Both the position numbers and the translations under genes were made by a program. DNA of 64,000 nucleotides from Cycas panzhihuaensis (lineage: Eukaryota > Cycadophyta), in contig CM041465.1 in assembly GCA_023213395.1 (NCBI GenBank), positions 237,343,741 through 237,407,740 on the forward strand, read 5' to 3'. Positions 47,470 through 59,100 of this stretch are shown here, piece after piece (the stretch's first letter is position 1; the number at the start of each line of letters is the position of its first letter). Under the pieces are notes generated by a model that was not told the DNA's origin, ran no database searches, and was given only the letters and a program-made list of their open reading frames with translations.

Positions 47470-48560
47470 ACCAACCTGTTCACAAGGATCCGTTCCTAAA
47501 CATGGGGAACGTGATCGCAACCCCCAAACCAAGAACAACTGTGAATCGAGGAAGATCACTGATCCCCGCCCTTCCCGCGACAAAGGGAAGGGCGCCTTAA
47601 CTCTTCTTCCTCTTCTCATTCTCCTACCGCATCTGCCGCCTTCACGACCGGAATAGGGGAAGAAGGTGATCAGGTTGCTTGAAGCAACTCCGACTTTCGC
47701 CTTACGCGATCTCAAACCGCTAAGGAAGCGGCGGAGCCGGTTCTTCCGCTCCTTCCGATCCCCTTCCGAGACCCTTCCTCCCGAAATCCCTCTTTCCCCA
47801 AGGCTATTCCTCATGCGCCCGGTCGTTACGACTTTCAAGGGCACTTACCCAACCCATCGGGAAGGGTAAACCCTTCTCCGTGGGACGAGCTCCATACTTG
47901 GCCGCCGCAGAATGTCCTCGATGGACGCTCGAGGAGTTGTCCCGAGCAACGCCCTCCTCCTCGGAAGCTTTAGGATCGGGAGATGTGCCTGCCCACGCTT
48001 TGGGCGCCGCCCAAGGTGGCGACCCACTATTTCCTTCGATCCTAAGGATCTTCCTCCCACGGTGAACGGAACGCCGCTGGAACTTCCCATTCACCATCAC
48101 GATCGATACGCTCGATTGTACCCTCCAAGAACTGTTGTCGACAACGGCTCTTCACAATGCCATGCCCTTGCGTGTTATGCAAGAGCTTGGTATCTCATAT
48201 GGAACCCATTCCTGGCGATGCCAAGGGTATGATTGAGCGAAGACCCTCTCGGACCGCCGCGATTCCGCCACCCTTGGGGCAAACTGTTCTTGCCGATGTT
48301 GTACTCCTCGACGTTGACGTGGATTACCACCTCCTTCTGGGTCGCCCATGGCTCGACCAAATGGGAGTCGTGTGTTCGACCTTTGGGGATGCTTTAAATT
48401 GGCCCATGACGGACGAATGAGAGTGGTTCCCGTGAACGCCCTTTTGCCAAACAAACTCGTTATGCCAATTCTAAGAAACCAAGGTTCACCCACTCACGCC
48501 TCGGCTTGTTCAATTGGTATACCCAATCCGTCAAGAAGATCCCACATCTTCCCTTCCTAG
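47470..48560 (+). pseudogene. Element C aspartic protease
   Basis: The catalytic VVDNGSS has its Asp codon at 48140-48142, then a one-base gap before the INAMPL part. VLLDVDVDYHLLLGRPWLDQ (open 48157-48420) is the classic C-terminal block. A piece at 48040-48060 (DPKDLPPTVNG) equals DLKDLPPTRE of B. No stop codon lies in the LLLGRPWLDQ block. Region 48560-49100 is a linker with chance open frames. Confidence 0.78.
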
Positions 48561-49099
48561 TCTCGCACGCTTTGCCCCTATTAGCGTCTGGAGTTATGGG
48601 TACCTTGCCGTTCGCTGATGATGAATCGCTGACGAGACGAGGTTGTCTCCACCCATTTCTTTCCTTCGCCAATAGCCGCACTGCCTCGCTCTAGACCCTC
48701 GTTTGGAACCTCTCTCGTTGGTGAGACTAGCCGCGCGTGTCACACACCATCGCTCGTGCTGACCCGCCCGCCGCCTGCCTTTTCATTACCCTCCGCAGTG
48801 ATGGTTTTGAGGAATTGCCTTCGCCTCCTCTCGAGGAGCCTCTTCTCGTTTTCCTTCTGATTTCCATGAAGGAGTTGAGCGATCCAATGATCGCCCCTGG
48901 TCCCGCTGTTCTTTCCCTTCTAGCGCTTCTTCTACTCGAAATAGGGTCATCCATGGAGTGGACTATTTCGAGGATGATGAAGCCTCGCCGAGCACCTACG
49001 GGCCTTGCACCTAATCGCCTTTCTCGTCACCACCGCCGGCCACCGGAAGATCCTTGCGATCGGATCCACGCCGATCCGATCCCTCCTATTCCTCCTCCT

Positions 49100-49995
49100 C
49101 CTGTTGATCTTGCCCCTCTTCACTTTGAAGAGGGCAATGCCATGTGCATGGGGGAATTCAAGACGTAGTCTTGGCCCCGCAAGGTCATTAGGGTTGGGGC
49201 TAATGCTCTCTGATGAGATTAGGGAATATTCCCTTCGCTCCGTGAATTTCGAGACATTTTCGTGGGATTATGTCGACATGAAGGGAATCGACCCTCGATT
49301 GTCACCCATAACCTCACCACCCTTCCCTGGCGCCTGCCCCTGCGCGCCTGTAAGGCGTCCTCTTCACCCAAGCTCTGCCGTCAAGATGGAGGTTGAAAAG
49401 CTCGGATCTTTGGGCTTGTTACTTCTATTGATTACCCTAAGTGGGTCTCTAATATTGTTCCCTGCTAAAAAAGAACAGGCAATCCGCATATGCGCCGATT
49501 CCATGATATCAACAACGCTTGTCCTAAGGACAATTTCCGCTACCCTTCTTAGATCAAATCATTGATCGCATCACGGATTCAAGTGATGTCCTTAATGGAC
49601 GGCTTCTCGTTACAACCAAATTCAGATTTCAAGACCGCCATAAGGCGGCCTTCACTACTCCCTGGGTACCTTCGCCTACAAGGCGATGCCCTTTGGCCTT
49701 AAAAATGCAGGTGCTACGTATCAAAGAGCCATGCACTTCATCTTCCATGACCTCATCAACGACACGTTGGAGGTCTTCATGGACGATATGATGGGTCTTT
49801 CTCGCGTGAGAGCCCATCACCCTTCCGACTTGCGCGCCATCTTCTCACGATGCCGCGAGTATCACGTCAGTCTTAATCCGCTCAAATGTGTGTTTGCCGT
49901 CACTTCGGGTAAACTCCTTGGGTTCCTTGTATCCAAACAAGGAATTAAATCGACCACGACAAAGTCGTGGCGATCTCGACATGCCGCCTCCTAGA
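49100..49995 (+). pseudogene. Element C reverse transcriptase
   Basis: LHFEEGNAMCMGEFKT opens the domain. FSWDYVDMKGIDPRLSP, SSAVKMEVEKL, YPKWVSNIVP (after a gap), ICADS and CPKDNFRYP follow. An open part 49686-49994 has MPFGLKNAGATYQRAMHFIF, EVFMDDMMGLSRVRAHH (box FMDD at 49776-49787), NPLKCVF and LLGFLVSKQGIK. Apart from several gaps the reading is near intact and gives the best RT of the window. Confidence 0.9.
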
Positions 49996-50019
49996 ACTCA
50001 ACCAGATCAAGTCGTTTCT

Positions 50020-50610
50020 AGGTAGGCTCGGTTTCCTTAGGCGCTTCCTAGCTGACTTCGCTGTGAATGCTAAACCCCTTACGAACCTGTTGAAGAAGGG
50101 AGCTCCTTTGCCTGGTCTGACAAGACCCAAAAGGCCTTCGAAGGACTCAAGGAAGCCCTGGCTTCCGCTCCTACGTTGGCGCCTCCCCGATTCGATAGGC
50201 CCTTCGTTTTGTATACCTCGGCGACTGACGAGTCCTTGGGCGCTATGCTCGCCCAGGAGGATGACTCAGGAACTGAGAGAGCTATATACTTCATCGTACT
50301 TTGTGGTTGCCGAATTTAACTATTCCCCTGCCGAGAAGGAATGTCTCTCCTTGGTCTACGCGACCAAGAAGTTTAGGCATTACTTGCTCGGCAATACTAC
50401 CAAGGTGATCATTCAATCCGATCCCTTGAGATACTTACTAACTCGTTCAGACTTGACAGGTAGGGTGGGTCGTTGGGCTATCCTACTCCAAGAATTTGAT
50501 CTCCTTATCGTTAACCGGAAATCAAAGAAGGGCATGATAGTGGCCGAGCAACTTGCAGACACCCCTATCCCTAACTCCTTTGATACTCCCGTTGATGACT
50601 CTCTCCCCGA
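50020..50610 (+). pseudogene. Element C RNase H (gypsy type)
   Basis: From FLGRLGFLRRFLADFAVNAK (RT connection) to FVLYTSATDESLGAMLAQED, then after one gap ELNYSPAEKECLSLVYATKK, HYLLGNTTKVIIQSDPLRYL and GRVGRWAILLQEFDLLIVN. Catalytic positions Asp (ATD), Glu (EKE) and Asp (QSD) are all present. ORF 49967-50941 covers much of it. Confidence 0.9.
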
Positions 50611-50624
50611 TGAGTCTATCCTGA

Positions 50625-51872
50625 CGATCCGGGGAGTTCGTCCCCATCCACTCACCGACAATGAGTGGTACGGTGACATAGTGCGGTATCTCAGCAGCCA
50701 ATACCGCCCGACACTAGTAACAAAGTTAACCGTATCCGGACTTCTGCTCGGCAATACCTCCTCGTGGACGAGGTATTGTACAAGAGGTCCTTCGATGGGA
50801 TCCTTCTCCGCTGCATCACCGCTGATGAAGCCGACCGGGTGCTTCGCGAATGCCACCACGGCATTTGTGGGGGTCACTTTGGGGCCGCCTATGGCTCGTG
50901 AGGATCCTCCGTATGGGCTACTTTTGGCCATCTCTTTTTAAAGACGCCCACGCCTTTGTGCTGAAATGTCGGCGATGTCAAGAGCATGCCAACATTTCCC
51001 ATGTGCCTTTCGAGACTTTGCACCCTATTGTTTCGCCATGGCCTTTCGCTCAGTGGGGATTAGACCTCATCGGGGCTATTTCCTCGCCTTCGTCAGAAGA
51101 CAAGTTCATCTTGACCGCCACGAAATATTTTACCAAATGGGCTGAGGCCATCCCTTTGATCACTACCCCCCAAGAAAACGATTGCCACATTCATCTATCA
51201 AGACATCATTTGCCGCCGATTCCGACGTCCCGACACGACAATGGAACCCCTTTGTAATAGGGAGGTGGATGAGCTTATGAGAAGTTTAAAATCTCCCATA
51301 AGACTTCCTCTCCTTACTACCCTCGTGCAATGGCGTGTGGAGTCTTTTAACAAGACTCTTATCAACATTCTCAAGAAAACCGTCGGTCAATCCCAAAGGG
51401 ATTGGCACCTTCAATCGCCTCCGCCTTATGGGCTTATCGTACTCCGTCTGCTCCGCCACGGAATGACCCCGTTCTCCCCGGGTTCTACGGATCGAGGCGT
51501 ACTCCCATTGGAGGTGGAGATTCCTTCCTGCGAGTCTCCCTTCGAGGTTTCATCGACGATGAGTCGATCCGCCGTGCACGCCCGCTGACCTCAAGCTTTG
51601 GATGAGAGACGCTTAGCCGCCATCGTGCTAACCTAGCATCCAAAGCCCGTTCACAAAGGGCCCACGATAAACACCGCTGCCCCGCCTTTGTTTCGGGACT
51701 ATGTCCTCAAGCTCGAATATCTCCATGACCGTTGACCAAATTCCAACCCCTGGGTCGGTCCTTTTGTCATTATCGAATCTCTCGATAATGGTGCCTATAG
51801 GATAGCCACCCTGGAGGGGCTCGAATTTGAGAAAGCCGTTAATGGATGTTCCTTAAGAAGTTTTACGCTTGA
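50625..51872 (+). pseudogene. Element C integrase
   Basis: Begins RPHPLTDNEWYGDIVRYLSS. Zinc module: ECHHGICGGHFG, then CRRCQEHAN. Core: QWGLDLIGAISS (Asp), DNGTPL (Asp; Ser/Asp region shortened), VESFNKTLINILKKTVGQSQ (Glu), LPLEVEIPS. C-terminus: WVGPFVIIESLDNGAYRIAT and KKFYA with TGA at 51870-51872. Frame changes at about 50720, 50940, 51180 and 51600. Confidence 0.88.
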
Positions 51873-52569
51873 CCCTTCTACGATCCCTCGCCCCGCCTCC
51901 GAAACGAGCCTAAACTACCATCTTAGGTTGTCCCCATTCTTCCCAGCCGCGTGTAGAATGGCTATTTAGGATGGACCCCGCTTTGTCTCTCTCGGTTCCG
52001 TCACGGAACCCGCGTTCCGTATCCTCTCGGAACCTTGGTCCTCTCGCTGGGCATCTCCCAACCGGAGGACGCTTGGGGCATTGTTGCTCCTCTTTCCCTG
52101 TCTGGCGTTTCCTTCGCATATCCGTTATGCTCTCCTGCAGACATGTATGCCGCCTCGCTTCCTAACCTCACACCTCCATGTCGCCCCGCTCACGGTGGGT
52201 GTGTGCCCCGTTAGGTGTGTGGTTATACATGGAAGGAAACGTGTGCATCATACAATAAAATGTTCATAACATGAATCACCTACTACACAACATAACACTC
52301 ACCCCATGCATATATACACATCAAAATCATGTCATCATACATCCCGGAAGCCGTGTCCTTGCGGGGTACAATCATATGGTCCTATATATGACCCCTCGAG
52401 GCCCGTGCTTTCCTCCGCCAAACTATCCATCCATGTTCATCCGCTATGGCCTCACCAGGTTACCTCATTGCTAGGTCCTCCTACCCTTCACTACCACCGT
52501 TGTCTGCTTTCTAAGTGTTGCCTTCATCACCGATCATCCGCTTGGATTTTGTGTCACCTATGTTCTGTT
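51873..52569 (+). other. Element C post-integrase spacer
   Basis: No gene seen. Corresponds to B 11349-12230, including the CATATATACACATC seed at 52307 and CATCCCGGAAGCCGTGTCC. It then goes straight toward aRNH, so the antisense ORF region is absent. Confidence 0.6.
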
Positions 52570-53010
52570 TCACATCTTTACCGACGGCGGAAGTCATGAA
52601 TCTCGACCTTCACCACAAGTGGATTCTCCGCACCCTTCCGGGTTATGATCTCCTCCGCCTGGATCTTCCTCCCGGAGGCTACCAACAATGAAGCCGAGTA
52701 TACAAATCCATCAAGCCCATACCGATGCCCTTCGGTTCCATCACGGACCCATTGTTTCGCTCTGCGCCTCTCAAGTTGTGGCGTCTCATCTCACCCAGGT
52801 CGACCGGGCGCGATGCCCTCACTCGAGGACTCTTGCTTCGCCGATCCCTCCTCGCCCGCTTTCTCTTGTTGATATCCAAGATATCCCTCGGGCTCTCAAC
52901 GCCGAGGCGTATAGCCTTGTTCGCCTCATCTCGAGCGCCACGGCCTCGCCTGCCGACCGCCCCCGAGTCTTGCTTGGCCTTCCGCCGCCCAAGCCTCGTG
53001 CCGTTAGTCG
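52570..53010 (+). pseudogene. Element C archaeal-type RNase H downstream of integrase
   Basis: LFHIFTDGGSHESRP carries the first Asp (FTDGG); after a frameshift, FLPEATNNEAEY carries the Glu; then DALRFHHGPIVSLCASQVVA (third acid now Ala) and VDIQDIPRALNAEAYSLVRL (fourth site, Asp to Tyr). Sense strand, 0.7 kb after the integrase stop and about 0.34 kb before the LTR. Homologous to copies in F, E and D. Frameshifts at about 52610-52690. Confidence 0.88.
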
Positions 53011-53346
53011 CTTCCGTCACGATCCGCCGCACCTCCGAAATCGGGTTGCTAACGAGGTAAAACTATGGTACCCACCATTTGTTCCCCATGTGGTCCCGCA
53101 TGCTCCTTTGCATTCATTGTGGTGGGGGCGCCCCTCACTGCCTCTCTTTCTCCCACGGTTTCGGGTGGCTCATAAAATTTCTATGTTGTCTCCACCGCTT
53201 TCAGATCCACGCTGCCCGCCACGACACTCAAGCACCCTTGCCTCCGATCCGATCTTGATTGATATATCTATATACACATGTACTCGACATTGTGTTGCCG
53301 ATTCGCCATCGTGATCGCTTCCGAGCGAGGCTCACGCCATAAGGCG
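53011..53346 (+). other. Element C stretch between aRNH and 3' LTR
   Basis: A frame runs on from aRNH to 53314 (ORF 52688-53314) with weak matches to the E and D stretches, for example YPPFVPHVVPHAPLHSL. The polypurine tract expected before the LTR is reduced to CATAAGGCG (53338-53346). Confidence 0.45.
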
Positions 53347-55853
53347 TGTTTCCGGCCCGGAATGGATACTAATCACCGACTCGGTAAGTGCAGTATGTCA
53401 CTAGCATTATCATCACTTTTATGTACCGATTGTCCGCTACATATTTGCATGCGTATGACTTTGTGGGCGGCCGGTCGTCGTCCACACCTATGTTTAGCCT
53501 ATGACGACTATAGCAGGGCACACTCTTAGCGAGTGTGGCACCTTGGTGACCAGACATTTCCCGTGATCCGCCTCCTCTCTCCTGGATCCACCGGGTTTGC
53601 GCCACCTCCACCCGTGTGATGTCTCATCGCCGCTTGGTTAGCTTGCCACCTCATTTGGGGTCCCATTTCGCCTCCCGGGCCCGCTTGGCTTGTTTGCTCC
53701 CGGGTGGGTGTTTTAGTTGTCCTTTAGCCTTTTACCGCTTGCCCCACTGACCGGCCAGGGCCCCATTTGTGTCTCTGGTGCATACCGTAATCTTCGCGCA
53801 CCGCTGTGATCTTGGCATCACGGAATTTTCGCGCATCACTGAATATTCGCTGCATCGCTAAAGTTTCCGCAGACGACTGCCTCGCTTGTTTTTAAAATCC
53901 GCGTGGCAATTTCGCATTTATCATGAACTGCCACGTGGTTCGCGCCTTTTCTCCCTCCCAGCCGTGCCCTATTCGCGTGCTTTAGGGTTTTGCTTTAGTA
54001 CTTAAACATCTTTTGGCTCGTTTTCAAGGATCTTTTTGCTCACTTTTGGATTTACTCTCAAGAGGAACACTCTCCTGCTCTGCTCTCTTCTGCTGTTTGC
54101 TGCAACAACTGGACCTGCACTCTTCATACAGCGCCCAGCTCTCCTTTGGCTTGGCTGAGACATTCTCTCAGCCCCTCAAACGCCTTGGAGAGGGCTCCTT
54201 TGAAGCTGCTTTCCACTGCTTTCACCCAGTGCATCCACGAGCTCCCGCTTGGTGTGTTTCCTGCTCCACCTCCATAGCAGGCCCCTAGCCCGCTCTACTC
54301 CAGATCTGGGTGCTTGTTCCACCCTTCTTCGCCGCTTTTGGGGCAAATCCTTGCCTCCCTTTCCGTGTACTCTTCACTTTGTATTTATTTTTGGTGATAT
54401 CTACACTTGACTTATTTGTTTTCATTTGTTGCTTGAGAGTTGGTTTTCCTCCCTCTTGAGGACTCAGATCACCTCCCTCCGCTTGCTGCGCTTGTCCAAG
54501 GCCGGCTGAGGGGTTGCATAGGCTTTGGACAGAGCCGGGTGGATTCCGCACCACCTTCCACGCCTCCCTAAGCGGCTCAAAGCCCTCCAAAGCCTCCCTC
54601 TCGCCTGCTACTCTTGGCTTGCAAACAAGGGTTCAAGGCTCCTTTGGTTGCCCAAACCGCCTCACAAGTTGCGCTTGATTTGGGACCCTTTATTCGTGTT
54701 TGGGTGCCATCCATAGGCCCCAACCGCGGTTCTTGCTCCACTTTGCTCCCTGTTACGGTTTGCTCCCGTAGCATCCCGGTTCCCGTGGGTGTCTTTGGGT
54801 CTTTCTTGCCCCTTCTTGCGCCTGCTTTCCACCTCGAGTCTTGACTTTCTCCTCGCTGCCCGTGGCTCTTGGGAGAGGTTTGGGCACCATTTGCGCTGTG
54901 AGGCCACTCCGAGGCTTACCTTGTTGTTTCCTTTCATTTGGATCGTTCTTCTTTGGTATTTTCCTTATGGGATTAACATTGATGCATGTACATTTAGACT
55001 CGCTTATGTTGTTAGACATATATTGCTAGATCTTTGTGTTGCATATAGGTGTCTCCCCTGCAGAGGGAGACCTTTGTTGCTTACAGTACTCGAGACGCCA
55101 GGAGAACGCTGTCTGCTGCCCTTCCACCCAGAAGCGCCCCTTGCATGTGTCATATTTTATGCTATCTCATTTGCTAGTTAGCTTTCTTTCCTTCCTTCCT
55201 TAGACGATTTATTTTTCCCGGGAAGGTAAGGAAGCCCCTGCTCGCCGCCACATTTCACATCCCAGACGTGAGTGGTTGGGTGCTCCTCAAGGCTACGCCA
55301 TCTCTCACGCCTTCGCCCGTGTGCACGCTTTGTCCCCTTCGCACCCTTGCTTTTTACCTTTTATTCCTTTCCTAGTAATTAGAACATCGAAAGATTAAAA
55401 GGAAAATTGCCTTTTTCGTATTGGTTTGCGATTTGTTTGCCTTGTTGCATGTACTTTTGTTATTCGTAGGAAAGGTTGTAGGAGTCTTTCTCTCTTACCC
55501 TTCCTCCCTCTTCCCTAGCCTTGAGCGCCTGCTTCGTGATCGTCAGATACCCTTAGATTATGAGGATTGTTCTTGGCCTATCCTTGTTAGGTTCTTTCTC
55601 TCTCCCTTCCGCCACCCAAGGGTGGAGGGGCCTACTCCTGTGTCGACTGGGTTCATCCCACGATCTTCGCCCTTCGCTCAAGGTGGTGAAGGGTCACCCA
55701 AGAGTAGCCATACTCCATTGCGGATCCCGAACTCGCCCGGCGCACGGGCGCCTCAAGGTGGTAGTTGCTTGCCTTGTAGGTTCCACTTCCCACCGCTTCG
55801 TCACCATCTCTCCCCGCGCTATCACCAAAGGTTATCCCGTAGCAGCGCGTCCA
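53347..55853 (+). repeat. Element C 3' LTR (2.51 kb)
   Basis: Starts TGTTTCCGGCCCGG, ends AGCAGCGCGTCCA before the duplication GAAAC. Mostly identical to the 5' LTR; differences cluster at CCGG, CAG/CTG and CG sites. No gene seen; open frames such as 54789-55181 and 55421-55903 are chance frames shared with the 5' LTR. Confidence 0.93.
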
Positions 55854-55858
55854 GAAAC
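55854..55858 (+). repeat. Target-site duplication of element C, right copy (GAAAC)
   Basis: See 42681-42685. Directly follows the LTR end CGTCCA. Confidence 0.93.
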
Positions 55859-56000
55859 ATAGGCATGATAAGCCTATTCCAAAGAGAATCCCTCCATAGC
55901 TAATTTAGAATTAAACAAAGGAATGGGAGAATAAGGTGACTCTTCTAAAGAAGGAGGAAGGCCTCACAAACAATGAGAGAATCATCATATTCAAGTTCCT
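55859..56000 (-). pseudogene. Element E gag, N-terminal end
   Basis: Continues E gag beyond the inserted element C. On the minus strand an ATG at 55897 opens MEGFSLE, equivalent to MEGYSSD in A. The leader 56000-56113 matches A 1400-1545. Confidence 0.65.
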
Positions 56001-56118
56001 CCTAAGATTTGGAAGAAAGAGAGGCAAGTAGAATGGAGAATGTTAGGGGTTGCCAATGAATCAAGAAGGGATGCTAAAAGGAGAGGCAATGCCAACAGGA
56101 AGAAAACTAGGATGGTAC

Positions 56119-56138
56119 ACCTACTAGTAGGTTGCTAG
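56119..56138 (-). other. Element E primer-binding site, decayed
   Basis: Minus-strand CTAGCAACCTACTAGTAGG directly after the LTR end, at the place of CTGGTGACCATACTGGGG in A. Several changes. Confidence 0.45.
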
Positions 56139-59100
56139 TGGAAGCATACCTCTAGGGGGTCACTAAACATAAGGTAATCAAGCCTACATAAAAGCTAAAC
56201 AAAGAGCTTAAAGATCCTTGAGAGTGGGGGGATAGGACACTCACAAAGGGTGTATGTGCATTGAAACATAGGTTAAAGGACCCACAAATGGCACACAAGA
56301 CCCTCCCTTTAGATAGGTACCTTCTCAGATTCGAAATGGGCAAAGGCATCCTCAATTTGCCAAGTAGCCTCAAAGGGGACTCTCTGGATTCACACCTTTG
56401 GGGGTCACTAGATTTAAAGAGATTAAGCCAATATAATTAACAACTTCATGGCTAAAGGATCTATAAGGGTAAGGAAATGATCACCCAAAAAGGGTGTCTG
56501 TGCATCATAACATAGGTTCAAGGACCTACAAATGGTGTATAAACTCCCTTCTAGCATAAGCACCTCCTTGATTCTGGGTTGGGAAAGAGAGGGACTTCCT
56601 CGGTTTGTCAAGTAACCTCAAAATAGACCCTCCTATCCTAGATGGCCAAGGAAGGAGGATAAGGTGGGGCACACCCCTTCCTGTGAAGAGGGAATAGGTG
56701 GGATAGGTCTTAACCAAAAGAAGAGAGGAGTCACACACAAGATGTAGGTGACTAGTAATGAGGATGAGGGGGAGGAAGTTGGGTCAAAAGAACAACCTCT
56801 AGTTTGGAGGTAAGGCAAAGTAAGAGCTTACCCAAAGGGGAGGAAAACCTCAGGGGAGTGCCCCATGGTGCCTACACTTAAAATAAGTGGCTAGATGTAA
56901 GGAATATGGTAATGTGTTATTGTTTCCTTGTTTTGGTTATATAGTAAAGAGACGTAGAGGTGTGAGTTGTTGCTATTTACATTTCATATTTTAGTAAAAA
57001 GAAAGTAAATAATATAATAACATTCTTTTTCTCTTTTCCTAAGTATAAACCTCCCTTTCTTTATCTTTTGTAAGTATAGAAAAGAAAAGGGCAAGCAGGC
57101 AAAAAGGGAAAGAGTGCGAGCACTAATGTAATTTGACCCAATAACATGTAAAGGAAGGTAGGGTGTAAGTAGAAGAATTCATAATCTATCTCATCCAAAC
57201 CCTAGTGGAAGAGGGCATTTGGGTGAAAGCGAAAGAAAGTAAAGACATAACTAATGGGCAGCAATGCCTACTTATACAAAGCGATTATCTTTCCTTTATG
57301 CAACTAAGCAAGATAAACAACAAGCAATGCAATACAAACCAACCCTTTCCTTTAACTTTTCTTTTGCTTCTTGGGAGTAAAAAGGGGGGGGAAGAAGGTG
57401 AAGAGTGAAAGGATAAGATGGAAGTAGTGTACCCAAAAATTGGACGATCATTGTAGAGGCCTCCTTCTTTCTTTCACAATCTATACTTGCCTGTTTGATG
57501 CACCTTGTTGTGAGCGGTATGGTGAAAAAAGGCACCAGTAGGGCTTCCTTACTTTCCTCAATATTTAGATGCAAAGGGACAAAAAGAAAAGGGGAAGAAG
57601 TGCTTATATTAAAATTTCAAAGCATAACAACAACAATAAGAAAAGGTAGGCATACATGTAATGGAGGTCTTTGTTCGCTCCAAAGTAGATGGAACCTACA
57701 TAACCACAAGGTTTTCCCTTTCCCAAGGGGCACTAGTTGCACATAGAAGCAAGTGTATACAAGTATATATGTTTTCGCTTAAAAGAAAAGAGCAAGAGAA
57801 GATAGTCCTAACGAATATCTTTTGAGAAAACATACATGTAGTGTTAGTCTTATTTTATTACGCATATACAAGAATCTAATGGTACAGGAAAATGGGATGA
57901 AAGAGATAAAGATGGGTAGCCTCGAAATGGCTGACCCCCCCCAATGAAACATCTTTGTATTCCCAAGCACCCAAGTAGCTGGCCAAAGAGGGCCAAAATC
58001 ATCTAATAGCAGAAAAAGAACAAGTTTTTCATGTGAATATAAGTATTGCACAAAAGTTGCAAAAGCTACAAAAGTTACAATGTGTAGCTTTTGTAAGATT
58101 TTGTAAAAGTAAACCTAAAGCTAAGAAACACAAAAGGGGTTCTGATAACCAGGTTTTATGGGGTTTTTGGTGGCTAGTTACAGGCATAGTAAAGGGATAC
58201 TAACACTACAATCTGTAGAGTTCTCTACCCCTAAAAGTTTTTGGGTGAACAAGGGAGGTATAGGGAAGGAAAAAGAGATGGAGAGTAGGGGGTTGCCCTT
58301 AAAAAGAAGGCATAAGGGTGTAGAACCCTACCTAGATCTCCTTTATCTCTCCACTAGTCGCTTTTCCTTCCACCTTCTTGGATGGACCTGAGGAAAACTT
58401 TAAAGAGAAGAGGGACAAACCAATGAAAGGGAGGGTTTACCTCCCAAGATAGAAGAATGAAGGGGACTTCACACATAAACAAGAAAGACAAGTAAAGAGA
58501 ATGCTTATGTTATAAAAGAAAGCACATATACATGCCTATAGGTACCTAGTAAGAGCAGATCTACCATGTAAACTAGAGGGAGAGGAGGTCCCCTTTGGAA
58601 GATTGCTAGAAGATCCCTACAATGGTATGGAGGAGGAGTATATCCTACAACAAATTAGTGCTTGAGCCTTGGTGAGACACTTATGATAAAGATCTATCTT
58701 ATGAGGTGCTGCTGCAAACCTGCAACTCGCATTTCTACCTTGAAGGAGATGATAGCAGTAGTAAAAGGTAGGTACAGCAAGTTAGAAGCTTATTTTACAA
58801 CTTTTTCTTGAGAAGAGGAGGAAGAAGAGAGACAAATAAGGAAAATTTTAGGTTTTTAAACCCAGACCTAACTCAACGAGTGATTAGGGTTCTCCTTTGG
58901 TGGGAAAGAGCCCTACACCACATGTCAATTTTATATTTAATGTGAAATTGGCGATGGCCAGACAAAATAACACTTTTGAACAGTTACACTGTGGCAAACT
59001 TTACAGTACTACAGAGTGTGTAGTAGTACTATAGAGTTTACAATGGTATAGACAAAACTAAAGAAAAATAAAAAGGAGGGGATCACAGGGGCTTCTAAAA

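Larger units (their letters stand above)
42686..55853 (+). mobile_element. Element C: young Ty3/gypsy Tat-like retrotransposon, 13.2 kb
   Basis: 5' LTR 42686-45253, primer site, gag, protease, RT, RNase H, integrase (to 51872), short spacer, aRNH (52570-53010), 3' LTR 53347-55853, with the duplication GAAAC on both sides. GC- and CpG-rich compared with all neighbours, so it is the youngest. It has no antisense PMD ORF: the spacer jumps from the B 12210 equivalent to aRNH. Frames carry many one- or two-base gaps, some possibly sequence errors. Confidence 0.95.

Noticed and set aside
47461-48694. Minus-strand open frames opposite C protease
   Set aside because: Shadow frames in GC-rich DNA; the plus strand has the protease motifs.
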